Positions 18,801 to 28,447 are shown, counted from the stretch's first letter. The stretch: 54,409 bases of DNA from Synechococcales cyanobacterium S06 (GCA_011391125.1 JAABRE010000031.1:1-54409), one strand, 5' to 3'. The notes: a model not told the origin generated them from the letters alone. Numbers and translations: made by a program.

Positions 18801-19321
18801 GCTGCCTTAATTTGTAATACGTCTTGGCAGGTTTCAACTAATAATAAATCGACTCCCCCGTCAATTAATCCGTTTACTTGTTCAATGTAGGAATTTTTGA
18901 GGGTGTCAAATTCAATGTGTCCTAGAGTTGGTAATTTAGTCCCAGGTCCCATACTTCCAGCGACAAAACGGGGTTTTTCGGGGGTTGAAAATTCATTCGC
19001 TACTTTTTTTGCCAATTCCGCTGCTGTTTTGTTTAATTCGTACGCCCTGGCGGCTAAATCATATTCCCCTAAAACGATGCTTGTACCGCCAAATGTGTCA
19101 GTTTCAATCACATCTGCGCCAGCTTGCAGAAAACCCCGATGTACAGTTTCGACAGCTTGGGGATTAGTAACAACTAAATATTCATTGCAACCCTCATATT
19201 CTGGACCGCCAAAATCAACGGCCGTCAAATTTTGGACTTGCAAATTGGTCCCCATGGCTCCATCAAAGACGATTACGGGACGTTTTGGACTGTTTAGGTG
19301 ATCTAAAAATAGACTTTTCAT
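15782..19321 (-). CDS. metH: Cobalamin-dependent methionine synthase
   Basis: Transfers the methyl group of 5-methyltetrahydrofolate to homocysteine through methylcobalamin. 1179 aa, close to full length for the family. Order: homocysteine-binding barrel (about 1-320) with zinc ligands in LNCATGP and [11 protein letters not shown]; pterin-binding domain (about 340-610; [27 protein letters not shown]); cobalamin cap and binding domains with [14 protein letters not shown] near 750; AdoMet-activation domain to the end (about 930-1179). No cobalamin riboswitch was recognised in the 175-bp leader, which contains a dispersed hairpin repeat. Its 3' end is duplicated at 13313-13419. Confidence 0.97.
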   Translation of the reverse strand: MKSLFLDHLNSPKRPVIVFDGAMGTNLQVQNLTAVDFGGPEYEGCNEYLVVTNPQAVETVHRGFLQAGADVIETDTFGGTSIVLGEYDLAARAYELNKTAAELAKKVANEFSTPEKPRFVAGSMGPGTKLPTLGHIEFDTLKNSYIEQVNGLIDGGVDLLLVETCQDVLQIKAALNAIEEVFSEKKERLPIMVSVTMETMGTMLVGTEIAAALAILEPFNIDILGLNCATGPEQMKEHIKYLSENSPFIVSCIPNAGLPENVGGQAHYRLTPMELKMALMHFIEDLGVQVIGGCCGTRYDHIQKLAELTKDLTPKERHPHYEPAAASIYSTQNYTQDNSFLIIGEKLNASGSKKCRELLNSEDWDGLISLAKSQVKEGAHILDVNVDYVGRNGVKDMHELASRLVNNITLPLMLDSTEWNKMEAGLKVAGGKCILNSTNYEDGEERFFQVLEIAKKYGAGIVVGTIDEEGMGRTAEKKFAIAKRAYNEAIAYGIPAHEIFFDPLALPISTGIEEDRNNGKATIDSIKQMRDELPDCHILLGVSNISFGLNAAARQVLNSIFLHEAMAVGLDAAIVSANKILPLAKIDQEHQQICLDLIYDRRQFEGDVCVYDPLTKLTTLFEGKTTKKIKVDSSTLPIDERLKTHIIDGERIGLETALNEALKEYPPLHIINTFLLDGMKVVGELFGSGQMQLPFVLQSAQTMKAAVAFLEPYMDKADTDGSGKGTLVIATVKGDVHDIGKNLVDIILSNNGYKVVNLGIKQPVENIISAYQEHKADCIAMSGLLVKSTAFMKDNLETFNEKGITVPVILGGAALTPKFVYEDCQNVYQGRVIYGKDAFSDLHFMDKLMPAKNAEKWDDLQGFLDEIAENAIREQQIKDKIEAKESRKADKNEPKIIDTKRSEAVSLEVTRPTPPFWGTKLLPPDSFNLDEVWNYLDLQALFVGQWQFRKPKEQSREEYDQFIAEKVQPILSDWQQRIHALSLLQPTVIYGYFPCQAEGNTLHIYNPENPNGKEIVASFEFPRQKSGRRLCIADFFATVESGIIDVFPMQAVTVGEIATEYAQKLFAANEYTDYLYFHGMAVQTAEALAEWTHALIRRELGFGDLEPDNLRDVLQQRYQGSRYSFGYPACPNIQDQYKQLELLGCDRIKMSMDESEQIYPEQSTTAIIAYHPVAKYFTA

Positions 19322-19395
19322 AAATCAAAAATTATAGGAGTTTTTTGGTGATGTTAAATGTAATTTAATAGTTTAGCTTATGATGTGGTCATCTG

Positions 19396-19460
19396 GTAGG
19401 GTGTGTCACAATCAAAAATTAATTATGCTACCGATAATTTGTCTATGTGACGCACCTTAC
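19396..19460. repeat. 65-bp GTAGGGTG...CACCTTAC hairpin repeat
   Basis: Ends GTAGGGTGTGTCACA and TGTGACGCACCTTAC pair almost fully around an AT-rich loop. Same family as 49095-49160 and 52772-52837. It lies between metH (start 19321) and the GT39 gene (end 19497), so it would fall in the metH leader or the upstream gene's trailer. Confidence 0.8.
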
Positions 19461-19496
19461 AATCTTTAAAAATTGTATAATTTATCTAAAAATAAC

Positions 19497-21935
19497 CTAT
19501 TCAGGTTTGATTGTGAATAATTGCCACGCTTTGAAAAAACGAAATTTCATCACAGATGCTACACCTTTTAAGGTGTTAATTTCGGCGATGGATTTATCTA
19601 ATTTCTCCCCTTGATTTAACGCTTTTTCTGCTAAGTTTGGTTGAAAATTATAAAGACGAACAAAACCTAAATATAACCAAGAATAGGGATTATTAGAATC
19701 AATTTTGGTCAAAGTATTTAGGGTTTTCAAAAGTGGTTCTACCTTTCTTTGTAAAACTTGAGCCAACATGACAGAATAGAGTAAATCTAATTGGTTCGGA
19801 TTCGCTTTTAAACGATATTCAAATGCGGTTTCGACTTGTTTTAAATAATCCTGTTTAGGATCATATAAATTTAAACTACTTAACTTATTAATTGCCTTTT
19901 CTATTTTACCTTCTCTCACTTGAGAATTTAAGTTATATAATCGTGTTACAAAATCTAATTCTGGTGCTGCTAAAGCCTCTAAATTAGGATTAATATTAAC
20001 AGTAAAATTACTTTCTAAGGGGTAACTTTCCCCTGTTTTACGATTCAAATAAGTTGCTTTAAGCTTGTAAATACCAGCTTCTAGATTTTCAGGCGGAAGC
20101 ATTGCTAAATTTTCAATTACTTGAAAACCTTGAGCTATTGATGGTTCTTGAAAACCGGAAGCAAGGCGATTATTGGCAATCGCATGATCGTGCAACCATT
20201 TATCATTTTTACCTTGCCAAGTTAATAATAAAAGGCCATCTTTTAACTCCGACCAATTGCCAGTTATTTTATAACTAATTGCGACGGGTTTCCCCCTTAA
20301 AATTTCTTGATTTACTTCGACGGATTTTAGTTGTACTTTTGTTAAGTTTTCGTTTAATTTAGTAACTTCAACCGGCGTTTTTTTTCGCTGATAAAGATTA
20401 ATAATATCACCATCTGGTAAAGGCCATTTTTTAGCTAATTTAACCTCTGAACTCTTTGCTAAAATCTCCTTTAATTTAATTTGAGACTCCTTAAGGGTAA
20501 CATTCTTTTCTCTGACTAAATACCATTCAAAAGAGCGAGAATTTTCTTCTATTTTAGCTAAATTATTTTCAGTTTCCCGCGCATAAACTTGAGGATAGTT
20601 TAAACGACCATAAAAATCAAAGGTAAAACTATTAATTTCAGGAGTATTATTAGACAAAACAGCAAGATTATGTTTTAAAAAAGGAGCATTATTAATAACT
20701 TCAGCAATGATTTGTTTATGGGGCCATGGTTTTCCTTGATCGGGTAAATGTTGCTGACTTAATTTCAGATTAAAAGGTAGGGGAAATAAATTAACCAATA
20801 AAAATAATACAGTTAATAATGCTGCTCCTATTCTTAAATATTTACTCCAATTATTGTAAATTAAATTAAGCAAATAAGCACTTAAAATAGCAATTCCTGA
20901 TAAATAGGGTAGGATAAAACGAAAATCTTTATTTGTTCCCAAAGAACAAGTAAAATAGGCCCCCAATATGAAAATTAATAACCAAATTAAATTTTGATTA
21001 ATCGTTATTTTTTTAGTTTTTAAAAACTGTTTACCAAAATTTAAACTTCCTAAACCAAGGGAGGTAATAAATATAGGCCAACCTATCATTTTTGGTAGTA
21101 TTTTTAGATAATATAACCAACCACTTAATGTATTAATTTCGGGATCATTTTCCCTCCTTCCCACTGAGTTAGCATTTAAAGTATTAGTAATAATTAATAA
21201 CCAATTATATTTATATAAATTACCACAAACTAACCAAGCTATCATTAAGATAAAAATACACTGAATTAGTCGATTTAAGTCTTTTTGAAAAATGTATTTT
21301 CCGATTAAAAATAGGCTCGGAAAAAAGATAAATAAAAAACCAGTGGTTTTCGTTAACATTAGTAACCCTAAACTAATACCAAAACCAAAACTATAAACCC
21401 AACTTAATAATGGTTTTTCTGTTAATTTCCAATAGGTTAAAAAGGTAAAACCAAGAGTAACAAATGCTGTCAAACCATAATCCAATAAATAATCAAGTTT
21501 AACCTCAATAAAAGCAGGAAATAATAACACTAAAATGGCTGACCATTTGCCGATATTCGAGTTAAATAAAATTTTACCTAAGTGATAATTACAAACAAAA
21601 ATAATCGTAGTAAAAATAAAGTTAACAAACATTCCTTCTTGATATCCAGGTCCCAATAAATTAAAAATTGGTACTGTGAATATATAGACTAAAGGACCGC
21701 GATAACTACCTTTATTTTGCCAATATTCAAACCACCATTGACCATTAAAAATTTGTGGATTTTGCCACTCTTGCCAAGTACCATAAGCAGAACTTAAATG
21801 AGCAGCTTGATCCCATGCTGGTACTGATTTATCGAGACTAATCCAAAGAGTTTCGATACTAAAAGATAACAGTAAAATAATCGTTAAGAAAACCCAATCT
21901 TTTTGTAAATAGGGTTTTATTTTTTCTATATTCAT
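19497..21935 (-). CDS. GT39/ArnT-like membrane glycosyltransferase with C-terminal helical repeats
   Basis: 812-aa polytopic membrane protein. The N-terminal half has about ten hydrophobic helices and the feature WDQAAHLSSAY soon after the first helix, where lipid-phosphate-sugar transferases of the GT-C fold keep their catalytic acidic residue. Residues from about 520 form a soluble domain with beta-rich sequence (KTGESYPLESNFTVNINPN), and the end looks like tetratricopeptide-type helices (NPYSWLYLGFVRLYNFQPNLAEKALNQGEKL). It probably moves a sugar from a polyprenyl carrier to a glycan or protein. The acceptor is not evident. Confidence 0.75.
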   Translation of the reverse strand: MNIEKIKPYLQKDWVFLTIILLLSFSIETLWISLDKSVPAWDQAAHLSSAYGTWQEWQNPQIFNGQWWFEYWQNKGSYRGPLVYIFTVPIFNLLGPGYQEGMFVNFIFTTIIFVCNYHLGKILFNSNIGKWSAILVLLFPAFIEVKLDYLLDYGLTAFVTLGFTFLTYWKLTEKPLLSWVYSFGFGISLGLLMLTKTTGFLFIFFPSLFLIGKYIFQKDLNRLIQCIFILMIAWLVCGNLYKYNWLLIITNTLNANSVGRRENDPEINTLSGWLYYLKILPKMIGWPIFITSLGLGSLNFGKQFLKTKKITINQNLIWLLIFILGAYFTCSLGTNKDFRFILPYLSGIAILSAYLLNLIYNNWSKYLRIGAALLTVLFLLVNLFPLPFNLKLSQQHLPDQGKPWPHKQIIAEVINNAPFLKHNLAVLSNNTPEINSFTFDFYGRLNYPQVYARETENNLAKIEENSRSFEWYLVREKNVTLKESQIKLKEILAKSSEVKLAKKWPLPDGDIINLYQRKKTPVEVTKLNENLTKVQLKSVEVNQEILRGKPVAISYKITGNWSELKDGLLLLTWQGKNDKWLHDHAIANNRLASGFQEPSIAQGFQVIENLAMLPPENLEAGIYKLKATYLNRKTGESYPLESNFTVNINPNLEALAAPELDFVTRLYNLNSQVREGKIEKAINKLSSLNLYDPKQDYLKQVETAFEYRLKANPNQLDLLYSVMLAQVLQRKVEPLLKTLNTLTKIDSNNPYSWLYLGFVRLYNFQPNLAEKALNQGEKLDKSIAEINTLKGVASVMKFRFFKAWQLFTIKPE

Positions 21936-21947
21936 AAAAAATAAATA

Positions 21948-22511
21948 CTACATTCTCATCATTTCATTAACGGTAAATTCCTCATCCGGAAAACTAAGAC
22001 AGGATATTTTTTCTCCGGAAAAAAGGGTTAATTTTTGTTGATAATTATTCGGAGTAGGATGGCGATAAACCTCTAAAGATTGATTGTTACAATTGATAAT
22101 CCATGTTTCTAAAATACCATGTTTAGCATAGAGAGGAATCTTAATTTCTCGATCAGTTTCTAAAGTGCTATCTGATACTTCTATTAATAAAAAAATATCC
22201 TTTGGTTGGGGATGTTCTTTTTCATAATAATCCTCACGTCTTTTAACTAAAGCAATATCTGGTTGTGGTTGGGAATAAACATTTAATTTGACAGGATTTT
22301 GCACTCTAATTAATATTTTCTTACCTAATTTATCTCGTAATAAATCATTTAATCTGTCTGTATAAGCAGCGTGTTTACTGCCAATTTTTCCCATGTCTAT
22401 AATCTCTCCTTCAATTAATTCTACTCGATCTTCATCTTTAATTATTCCTGTTTCAACCATTTGTTCAAAGTCAGCGAGGGTAAATTTTTTCCTCAGTAAT
22501 TGTGCTGTCAT
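21948..22511 (-). CDS. Uma2 family endonuclease-like protein (DUF820)
   Basis: 187-aa member of the DUF820/Uma2 group, hugely expanded in cyanobacteria, with a PD-(D/E)XK fold. It shows FTLADFEQMVETGIIKDEDRVELIEGEII at the start, then PQPDIALVKRREDYY (the PD) and DIFLLIEVSDSTLETDREIKIPLYAKHGI (E-V and following lysine). The biological role of the family is unclear and no partner gene is obvious. It lies 12 bp before the GT39 gene on the same strand and follows panD. Confidence 0.9.
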   Translation of the reverse strand: MTAQLLRKKFTLADFEQMVETGIIKDEDRVELIEGEIIDMGKIGSKHAAYTDRLNDLLRDKLGKKILIRVQNPVKLNVYSQPQPDIALVKRREDYYEKEHPQPKDIFLLIEVSDSTLETDREIKIPLYAKHGILETWIINCNNQSLEVYRHPTPNNYQQKLTLFSGEKISCLSFPDEEFTVNEMMRM

Positions 22512-22532
22512 TTTTGTTACCTAAAATTATTT

Positions 22533-22991
22533 TTATACGGTTAAACTTGCGCCATTTTTATTAACATTAATGGGAGGAAATGACTCAAAAATTACCTCAT
22601 TATTTGCTCCTGATTTAAGGATTTGATGATAAAATTCTTGACAATTATTCTGCTCGTCAGCTACCATTACAAAAGCTTCATGACCGTTTTTTAAGACCTC
22701 GTGGCGATCGCATTCTTCGTAAGCATAAATAATTAAAATATCCCCGGGTTCACAAAGTAAAGCTGCTCCTCCATTTGGACAAATTTCACCACTACCACGA
22801 GCCCCTGGAAGAGCATAAGTTGACCAACGTTTACCATTATTTAAGTTAACAATATCCACTTCTTCAAGGGGTAAAATGCCTACTTTATCTAATAAATCTT
22901 GGTCAATAGTGATACTACCAATATAATTAACATTAGCTTCGGTAACTCTAACTCGATGTAATTTAGCGTGCATTAATTTAATTTTGCCCAT
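22533..22991 (-). CDS. panD: Aspartate 1-decarboxylase
   Basis: Makes beta-alanine from aspartate for pantothenate and CoA synthesis. It is made as a proenzyme that cleaves itself between G25 and S26 (YIGSITID) to form the pyruvoyl cofactor. Other family marks are [34 protein letters not shown] and [26 protein letters not shown]. The 152-aa length is longer than the E. coli enzyme (126 aa) because of a C-terminal extension. The start at 22991 has GGGAG 8 nt upstream. Confidence 0.95.
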   Translation of the reverse strand: MGKIKLMHAKLHRVRVTEANVNYIGSITIDQDLLDKVGILPLEEVDIVNLNNGKRWSTYALPGARGSGEICPNGGAALLCEPGDILIIYAYEECDRHEVLKNGHEAFVMVADEQNNCQEFYHQILKSGANNEVIFESFPPINVNKNGASLTV

Positions 22992-23024
22992 TATTTTCTC
23001 CCTAAATTATTTATATTAATTATT

Positions 23025-26000
23025 TTAACAAGATTGAGAATAGCATAACAATAAACGAGGACATAATTCAAGCAAATGATTAAAATTTTCCCTAGATAAA
23101 GTCAAGATTGTGCAGTTAGTCTTAGCTATAATGGTAACAGAAAGAGGAGCATAATCAAATAAGGCAATTTCCCCAAAATATTGACTGGTGTGAAGGTCTT
23201 TAATTTGATTTTCTTGATAAATAACGGCATTTCCTTGATAAATAATAAACAAATCATTAACTAAATGATCACAATTACAGATTGTTTTACCGGCTAAAAA
23301 TTGGGATTCTTCTAAAAACTTATTAACTAATAATAGTTCATCCAAACATAATTTTTCTAATAAATATATTGTTTTTAAAAAGAAAATTCGGGATATGAAA
23401 ACATCTTTTTTGCTGTCAATTAAAGAATTAGTAAAATAATTAGCTACCTCTTTAACTAGAGAATCAGAATTATTAATTAAACTTAAAGGAATATTTTTAT
23501 TTTCCTGAACTAAAACAAAAATAGCCGCAACTTTAAGCCAACTTTGAGAAGTATTAATGATATCTTCTAAAAATTTTTCAGAATTAAAAATAAGATTGTC
23601 TGAGGTAAAATTTTCCCTTAATTGAGTATTGTTATTTTCTAATAGGGGTAAAATAGGTAAGATAAAATCTCGATATTTAAACGAACTAAGGGTTTCAATT
23701 GCATTAGCTCTTAAACGAATATCTTGAGTTTGTAATAGTTGCTGAATATTCGGAAAACTTGCCTTATGATCTAAACGAGAAATCACATATAAAACACGAT
23801 TAACTAATTTTTGTTGATAATCTTCTAGGATAATTTTTATTAAATTCCAAGGATATTGATCCGCTGAAATTTGTTTTAACCAGTACAATGTTTTATTAAC
23901 TAATTGATAGTCTGGTTCTAAATAATTCTCAAGAATTTTTACCGCGCGACGAGTTCTTACTTTCGCAATAACCGCTATAGCTGCTTCCACTACTTCCATA
24001 CGAGACGAATATAAATATTTCTCCGCAATTATTAAACATTTTTCTCCATAATTAGCTAAGGCACTCGCAGCCCATAATCTAACAGCTAAATTGTTATTTT
24101 CTAGGCCTAAAGCAACGTTTTCTAATAAATTAGGATCACGAATTACTCCTAATAATTTAAAAGCTGCTGCTCTCACTAAAGGATCGGAATTAGTAATTTC
24201 TTCTATGGCAATATTTGCTAAATCATTATCTTTAGGAATCGCTAAATTTGCCAAGGTATCTAATCCTTCTATTTTCACATTAGTTGAACTCTGATTATCA
24301 GTTATAAATTGTTTAACTAAGGGAATAAGATTGCGATCGCCTGTCCGTTTAATGGTTCTAATTACCGATAGTTTAGTAGTAGAATCTATTTCTGAATGCC
24401 AAATTAAATTACAAGCTTGATTCAATTCAGAATCATTACTTTCAGACTGACTAATCGCAAGACAAATTAAGGCTTTAAGCTGATTATTAGCTAATAAAAT
24501 AGAGTCAATTTGATTAACTTTTTTAGGTCTTTCTTTACTGTCGATAATTTTATCAAGTGTTCTAATAAAAGTTTGACGCAACAGATGACGTAATTGCTCA
24601 CTTTTGAGAGCATATTTATTAGCAATTAAAGCTTCTAAAGATATTAATTGTAAGAGGTTATTTTCCGAGTTTAATTGTTTAGTTAAATAGAAATTAATCG
24701 TAGGATTAGAAACATGACTGAGAAACTTAATTAAAGCTGTGCGCACAAGTTCATCTTTTCCAAATAATAAACCCTCTATTTGGGGGATAAAAATACTAGA
24801 ATTCGAGACCAGGGTAGCTAATTCTAAACCTAATATTTGGTCATGACGATCACTGCTAGTTAATAAATCTTCAACTTGTTTATTATAGCTCGCAGGTAAA
24901 TTAGATAAACCCTCACTAACTTCATCTAATTTTACCGATCTAGCTTTTAACATAGTAAATAAAGATTGAAGGTAACTTTTGCCCATTAAATAGCGAATAA
25001 ATAGGAATAAAACACTAAAAATTATCCCCAATAAAGTGATTTTAAAAGGGGTAAAAAACCCTTGTAAAATCCAGAGAAAAAAACCAGCCGTTGCTAACCC
25101 AAAAGAGTAAAATAAACCATTACTAATCGCCCGAACTCTACCAACTAAATGATAGGGAACAGCATTATAATTAAGATTATGAATAGGCTGATTAATACTA
25201 TCATCAAAACCATCGGAATTAAGATTAGCAAAAACGGCCATTGGTAAAGTAAAATTAACAGCTAAACCAATAAAACTAAGTAACATAGTGAGAGGATAAA
25301 TTAAATTCATTCTCACCAAACCAAATTTATTAATTAAAGGACGAGTAAATAAATATAAAACCAGAAAAGGTATTAAATTATTAATCATACGCATGATACC
25401 AAGAAAACCAGTTAATTGAGCATCATTCTTAAAAGTTTGAGCATAGATATTAAAATATTGAAATTCAGCCAAAGTATAGAGAAAAATAAACAAAAACGTA
25501 CTACTAGCCAGATAAATTATAATGGGATATTCTGTTAATAATCGCGGTAAATTACTAATATTTTCCCTTAGATTAATCTGAGCAGTATCTTGATTATTAT
25601 CAAGAGGTTTTTCCTGATTTTCCAAAAAAATTAACTGAAAAAAAACAATTAAATAAAAAACAGGTAGAATTAATAAAATATTTTCTGTACTGATATATTG
25701 AGATAATAAACTGGTAATTAAACCTCCCAATAAACCACCAAAAGCAACAGCCATTCTTAAATAAGGAGTATAATTTTTCCAATCCATAGAAGTAAAATAA
25801 TCCGAAACTAAACTAGGAAAAATAACCTCCGTGACTAAAATCCACTGAAAATAAAAACCAATATAAATTGGATAATAAATAGGAGAAAAATCAAGAGTAA
25901 TTAATACCCTTAATAACAGGACAAAAAAGACCGCTAAAATTAACAAACGACGAGCTAACTTCGTTTTACTGGTGTGGTCAACAACTTGAGATAACCAAGT

Positions 26001-26204
26001 ATAAATAGGGATAGAAATTAAGCCCATTAAAGTATAGGAAATAGGCAAAAATTTTGGTCCCACGTGAGTAAGAAAAAGACCACTACCCGTAGTAAAAGCA
26101 ACTACCCCAAAAGCAGTAGTCGAAACAGCTAAAAACAGTAGATGATCAAGTTTAGAATTAGCCCGGAAAAGCCCAGAAACCAACGAATTAATTTGATTAA
26201 TCAT
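23025..26204 (-). CDS. MFS-like transporter fused to HEAT repeats and a cNMP-binding-like domain
   Basis: 1059-aa fusion. Residues 1-415 form about 12 membrane helices of an MFS/ATP-translocase-like transporter. Residues 440-900 are HEAT-like helical repeats (DPLVRAAAFKLLGVIRDPNL, NLAVRLWAASALANYGEK, DIRLRANAIETLSSFKYRD). The last 120 residues resemble a cyclic-nucleotide-binding barrel (LFIIYQGNAVIYQENQIK...YFGEIALFDYAPLSVTIIAK). In that cassette the usual phosphate-binding arginine (RSA after the turn) is replaced by LS, so nucleotide binding is doubtful. Transported substrate unknown. A tiny membrane gene ends one base before its start codon. Confidence 0.8.
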   Translation of the reverse strand: MINQINSLVSGLFRANSKLDHLLFLAVSTTAFGVVAFTTGSGLFLTHVGPKFLPISYTLMGLISIPIYTWLSQVVDHTSKTKLARRLLILAVFFVLLLRVLITLDFSPIYYPIYIGFYFQWILVTEVIFPSLVSDYFTSMDWKNYTPYLRMAVAFGGLLGGLITSLLSQYISTENILLILPVFYLIVFFQLIFLENQEKPLDNNQDTAQINLRENISNLPRLLTEYPIIIYLASSTFLFIFLYTLAEFQYFNIYAQTFKNDAQLTGFLGIMRMINNLIPFLVLYLFTRPLINKFGLVRMNLIYPLTMLLSFIGLAVNFTLPMAVFANLNSDGFDDSINQPIHNLNYNAVPYHLVGRVRAISNGLFYSFGLATAGFFLWILQGFFTPFKITLLGIIFSVLFLFIRYLMGKSYLQSLFTMLKARSVKLDEVSEGLSNLPASYNKQVEDLLTSSDRHDQILGLELATLVSNSSIFIPQIEGLLFGKDELVRTALIKFLSHVSNPTINFYLTKQLNSENNLLQLISLEALIANKYALKSEQLRHLLRQTFIRTLDKIIDSKERPKKVNQIDSILLANNQLKALICLAISQSESNDSELNQACNLIWHSEIDSTTKLSVIRTIKRTGDRNLIPLVKQFITDNQSSTNVKIEGLDTLANLAIPKDNDLANIAIEEITNSDPLVRAAAFKLLGVIRDPNLLENVALGLENNNLAVRLWAASALANYGEKCLIIAEKYLYSSRMEVVEAAIAVIAKVRTRRAVKILENYLEPDYQLVNKTLYWLKQISADQYPWNLIKIILEDYQQKLVNRVLYVISRLDHKASFPNIQQLLQTQDIRLRANAIETLSSFKYRDFILPILPLLENNNTQLRENFTSDNLIFNSEKFLEDIINTSQSWLKVAAIFVLVQENKNIPLSLINNSDSLVKEVANYFTNSLIDSKKDVFISRIFFLKTIYLLEKLCLDELLLVNKFLEESQFLAGKTICNCDHLVNDLFIIYQGNAVIYQENQIKDLHTSQYFGEIALFDYAPLSVTIIAKTNCTILTLSRENFNHLLELCPRLLLCYSQSC

Positions 26205-26205
26205 T

Positions 26206-26352
26206 TTAAAAAACGAGGGGAAAAAGCGTACTAATCGGAGCAGGAATCATTTCCCCGCGAGAGTCTAATAACAATACTAAAATCAAATAAGCAACAGCTA
26301 ATAAAATAGAAATAGCACCAGTAATAATAGCAACCAATTTACCTTGATTCAT
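26206..26352 (-). CDS. Small single-pass membrane protein, 48 aa
   Basis: ATG 26352 to TAA 26206. The product begins MNQGKLVAIITGAISILLAV, has one hydrophobic helix of about 20 residues (4-29), then the polar patch DSRGEMIPAPIS and a short hydrophobic tail. The stop codon is separated by one base from the ATG of the large MFS fusion, so the two are probably cotranscribed. The RGEM.PAP motif feels familiar from small cyanobacterial membrane proteins, but I cannot name a family. It could be a transporter accessory subunit. Confidence 0.6.
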   Translation of the reverse strand: MNQGKLVAIITGAISILLAVAYLILVLLLDSRGEMIPAPISTLFPLVF

Positions 26353-26428
26353 AATCCGTTTAACCTCAAAACTATTAGAAAATAATTGTAACTCCCCTAG
26401 AGTATAACAAACAATAAAAAAGATTAGC

Positions 26429-26455
26429 TTGACAAAACTGATAATTAATTATAAT
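26429..26455 (+). promoter_or_regulatory. Sigma70-type promoter for the ABC ATPase gene
   Basis: Consensus -35 TTGACA at 26429-26434 and TATAAT at 26450-26455, with a 15-bp spacer; TAATAA at 26452-26457 would give 17 bp. Transcription would start near 26462, leaving a leader of about 60 nt before the ATG at 26525. It lies in the divergent gap between this gene and the minus-strand small membrane gene. Confidence 0.6.
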
Positions 26456-26524
26456 AATCATGGACAGCAAAACAAAAAGCAGTTTGCGTAGTAATTAAAA
26501 TTAAAAGATAATTAGCGAAAGATT

Positions 26525-27505
26525 ATGACATTTATCACAGAAACCGATAAACAAACGAGCAACACAGAGCCCCTACCTATTGTACAAACTTGGAATTTAA
26601 GCAAAACTTATCGGACAGGTTTTTGGTTAAATCAAAAGGTAGAATCCCTCAAAAACTGCACCTTAACTGTACATCAAGGAGAAACATTTGGACTTTTAGG
26701 ACCAAATGGCGCCGGAAAAACCACACTTTTAAAAACTTTGTTAAGTATTGTTAAGCCGACTTCCGGTCGGGCAGTCTTGATGGGAAGACCATTGGGCGAT
26801 CGCACAGTCAAGCAAAAAATCGGTTATTTGCCCGAAAATGCCTATTTTTATGATTATTTAACTGGTTGGGAATTTTTAGAGTTTACAGCCGGTCTTTTTC
26901 AGATACCAAAATCATTGCAAAAACAGCGTATTTCCCAGTTATTAGAGTTAGTTGGATTGGATTTAAAAGCGGCGAAAAAAAAGCAATTAAGGCAATATTC
27001 CAAAGGAATGCTACAAAGAATTGGCATGGCTCAAGCATTAATAAATGATCCAGAAGTGGTATTTTTAGATGAACCCATGTCAGGTTTAGATCCCATGGGA
27101 AGATATCAGGTTCGAGAGATTATTTTATCCTTAAAAGCACAGGGAAAAACGATCTTTTTTAATTCCCATATTTTGTCAGATGTTTCCCTAATTTGCGATC
27201 GCATTGCCATTTTAGCAAGGGGTGAATTACTTTGTATGGGCTCTTTAGATGACTTACTAGGAGCGGAAGATCATTATCAAGTAATAGTTAAAACTGATGA
27301 ACCAGAACCTTTAAAAAATTGGCTGGATGATTTATATTTTCAGGATAATTATTTCCATGGAACATTAAACAAAGATACTCAAGAATTTCTGGTTAATCTT
27401 AATAATATGAATGCCAAATTAATAAGTATTAATTTAGCGCGTCCCTCCTTAGAAGATTTCTTTATCCAACAGTTAAAAGAAAGGGGAATTTATACCAGTA
27501 GATAA
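26525..27505 (+). CDS. ABC transporter ATP-binding protein (ABC-2/drug-export type)
   Basis: 326-aa ATPase subunit. Walker A is GPNGAGKTTLLK, the Q-loop region is IGYLPENAYFYDYLTG, the signature is YSKGMLQRIGMAQAL, Walker B is VVFLDEPMSGLDP, and the switch histidine lies in FFNSHILSDV. A C-terminal extension of about 90 residues (HYQVIVKTDEPEPLKNWL...PSLEDFFIQQLKE) is typical of CcmA/DrrA-like exporters. No permease gene lies beside it in the window, so its membrane partner is encoded elsewhere. A good promoter lies upstream. Confidence 0.93.
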   Translation: MTFITETDKQTSNTEPLPIVQTWNLSKTYRTGFWLNQKVESLKNCTLTVHQGETFGLLGPNGAGKTTLLKTLLSIVKPTSGRAVLMGRPLGDRTVKQKIGYLPENAYFYDYLTGWEFLEFTAGLFQIPKSLQKQRISQLLELVGLDLKAAKKKQLRQYSKGMLQRIGMAQALINDPEVVFLDEPMSGLDPMGRYQVREIILSLKAQGKTIFFNSHILSDVSLICDRIAILARGELLCMGSLDDLLGAEDHYQVIVKTDEPEPLKNWLDDLYFQDNYFHGTLNKDTQEFLVNLNNMNAKLISINLARPSLEDFFIQQLKERGIYTSR

Positions 27506-27568
27506 AAAGGTTTGTTGTTGCAGAAGTTGCGCTAAAATAAAGTAAGAAATAACAGGAGAAAAATAAAA

Positions 27569-28165
27569 ATGGATTATCAAGAAATCGAAAAATTACAATC
27601 GGATTTATGGGAAAAAATATCTAGTTTTGAAAATGAACATGAACTGCTTAAATTTGAATTGAAACAACTATCTAAAGAATTGGCTTTCACATTTAATAGT
27701 AGTAGAAAATTTGATATTATGCAACAAATGAAAAAAATAGAAGAGAAAATTAAGCAGGATTTTCAATCTTTGAAAAATCAGCAGGGATATATAGAAAATG
27801 AAAAACGTAAAATAAGAATGCAAAAATATGAAACACAAACAAAAATAGCGATTAATAAAACGGCACAAATTAAAGAACAAATTAAAGAAATACAATCTAA
27901 ACCTCAAGAAATACAAGAGAAAACTCAAGAAATACAAGAGAAAACTCAAGAAATACAAGAGAAAACTCCTGTAGTTATTCCTGAGAGTGAAAATATTAAT
28001 AAAAATCCTGAACCAGAAAATAACTCAACCTTAAAATTTGACATTGAAGAAATTAAAAAACACCCCGATTTTTTATGGGATTTAGCCTTAAATCAAAACG
28101 AAATTTTAATTACAGAAAATGAGCAACCTCTGTTTAAAATTGTTCCCTGTAAGAACAAAAATTAA
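27569..28165 (+). CDS. Coiled-coil protein with QEIQEKT repeats, unknown function
   Basis: 198 aa. Residues 1-130 are charged and probably a long coiled coil (KQLSKELAFTFNSS, MQQMKKIEEKIKQDFQSLKNQQG). Near residues 110-130 the heptad QEIQEKT repeats three times, from a 21-bp DNA repeat (about 27904-27966). The end reads NEILITENEQPLFKIVPCKNKN, reminiscent of the short hydrophobic tail of Phd/YefM-type antitoxins, although no toxin is adjacent. The stop codon overlaps that of the convergent hicB. Possible structural or antitoxin-derived protein; no assignment made. Confidence 0.6.
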   Translation: MDYQEIEKLQSDLWEKISSFENEHELLKFELKQLSKELAFTFNSSRKFDIMQQMKKIEEKIKQDFQSLKNQQGYIENEKRKIRMQKYETQTKIAINKTAQIKEQIKEIQSKPQEIQEKTQEIQEKTQEIQEKTPVVIPESENINKNPEPENNSTLKFDIEEIKKHPDFLWDLALNQNEILITENEQPLFKIVPCKNKN

Positions 28166-28383
28166 GCTACTTCTTCTAAAATACTAGGAATTGGTAAAGG
28201 TTCTCCTGATAGTTGATAATCCTCAATTAATAACTCTAAAACTGCCACCCCATTGTTAACTGCTTCTATATAAGTATCACCATGAGTCCGCCATTCTTGA
28301 CCCGGAAAATCAGGTAATCCTACTAAATAACATTGGTCATTTTCTGACCATTGAATTACCATTTTATCTTGATAATTATTCAT
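28162..28383 (-). CDS. HicB-like antitoxin (orphan)
   Basis: 73-aa HicB-fold protein: MVIQWSENDQCYLVGLPDFPG, then TYIEAVNNGVAVLELLIEDYQ, and a short tail. GGAGAG upstream of the ATG is a strong ribosome site. There is no hicA partner. Its stop overlaps the convergent coiled-coil gene by 4 bp. It differs from the orphan HicB at 12968 and is not a recent copy of it. Confidence 0.8.
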   Translation of the reverse strand: MNNYQDKMVIQWSENDQCYLVGLPDFPGQEWRTHGDTYIEAVNNGVAVLELLIEDYQLSGEPLPIPSILEEVA

Positions 28384-28447
28384 TGATTTCTCTCCTTTTT
28401 ACTTCTTTAATTGCTTTTAAAATTTGGGGGACTTTATTTATTAATAA

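Noticed and set aside
19322-19496. Cobalamin or SAM riboswitch in front of metH
   Set aside because: No conserved box could be recognised; the structure present is a dispersed hairpin repeat.
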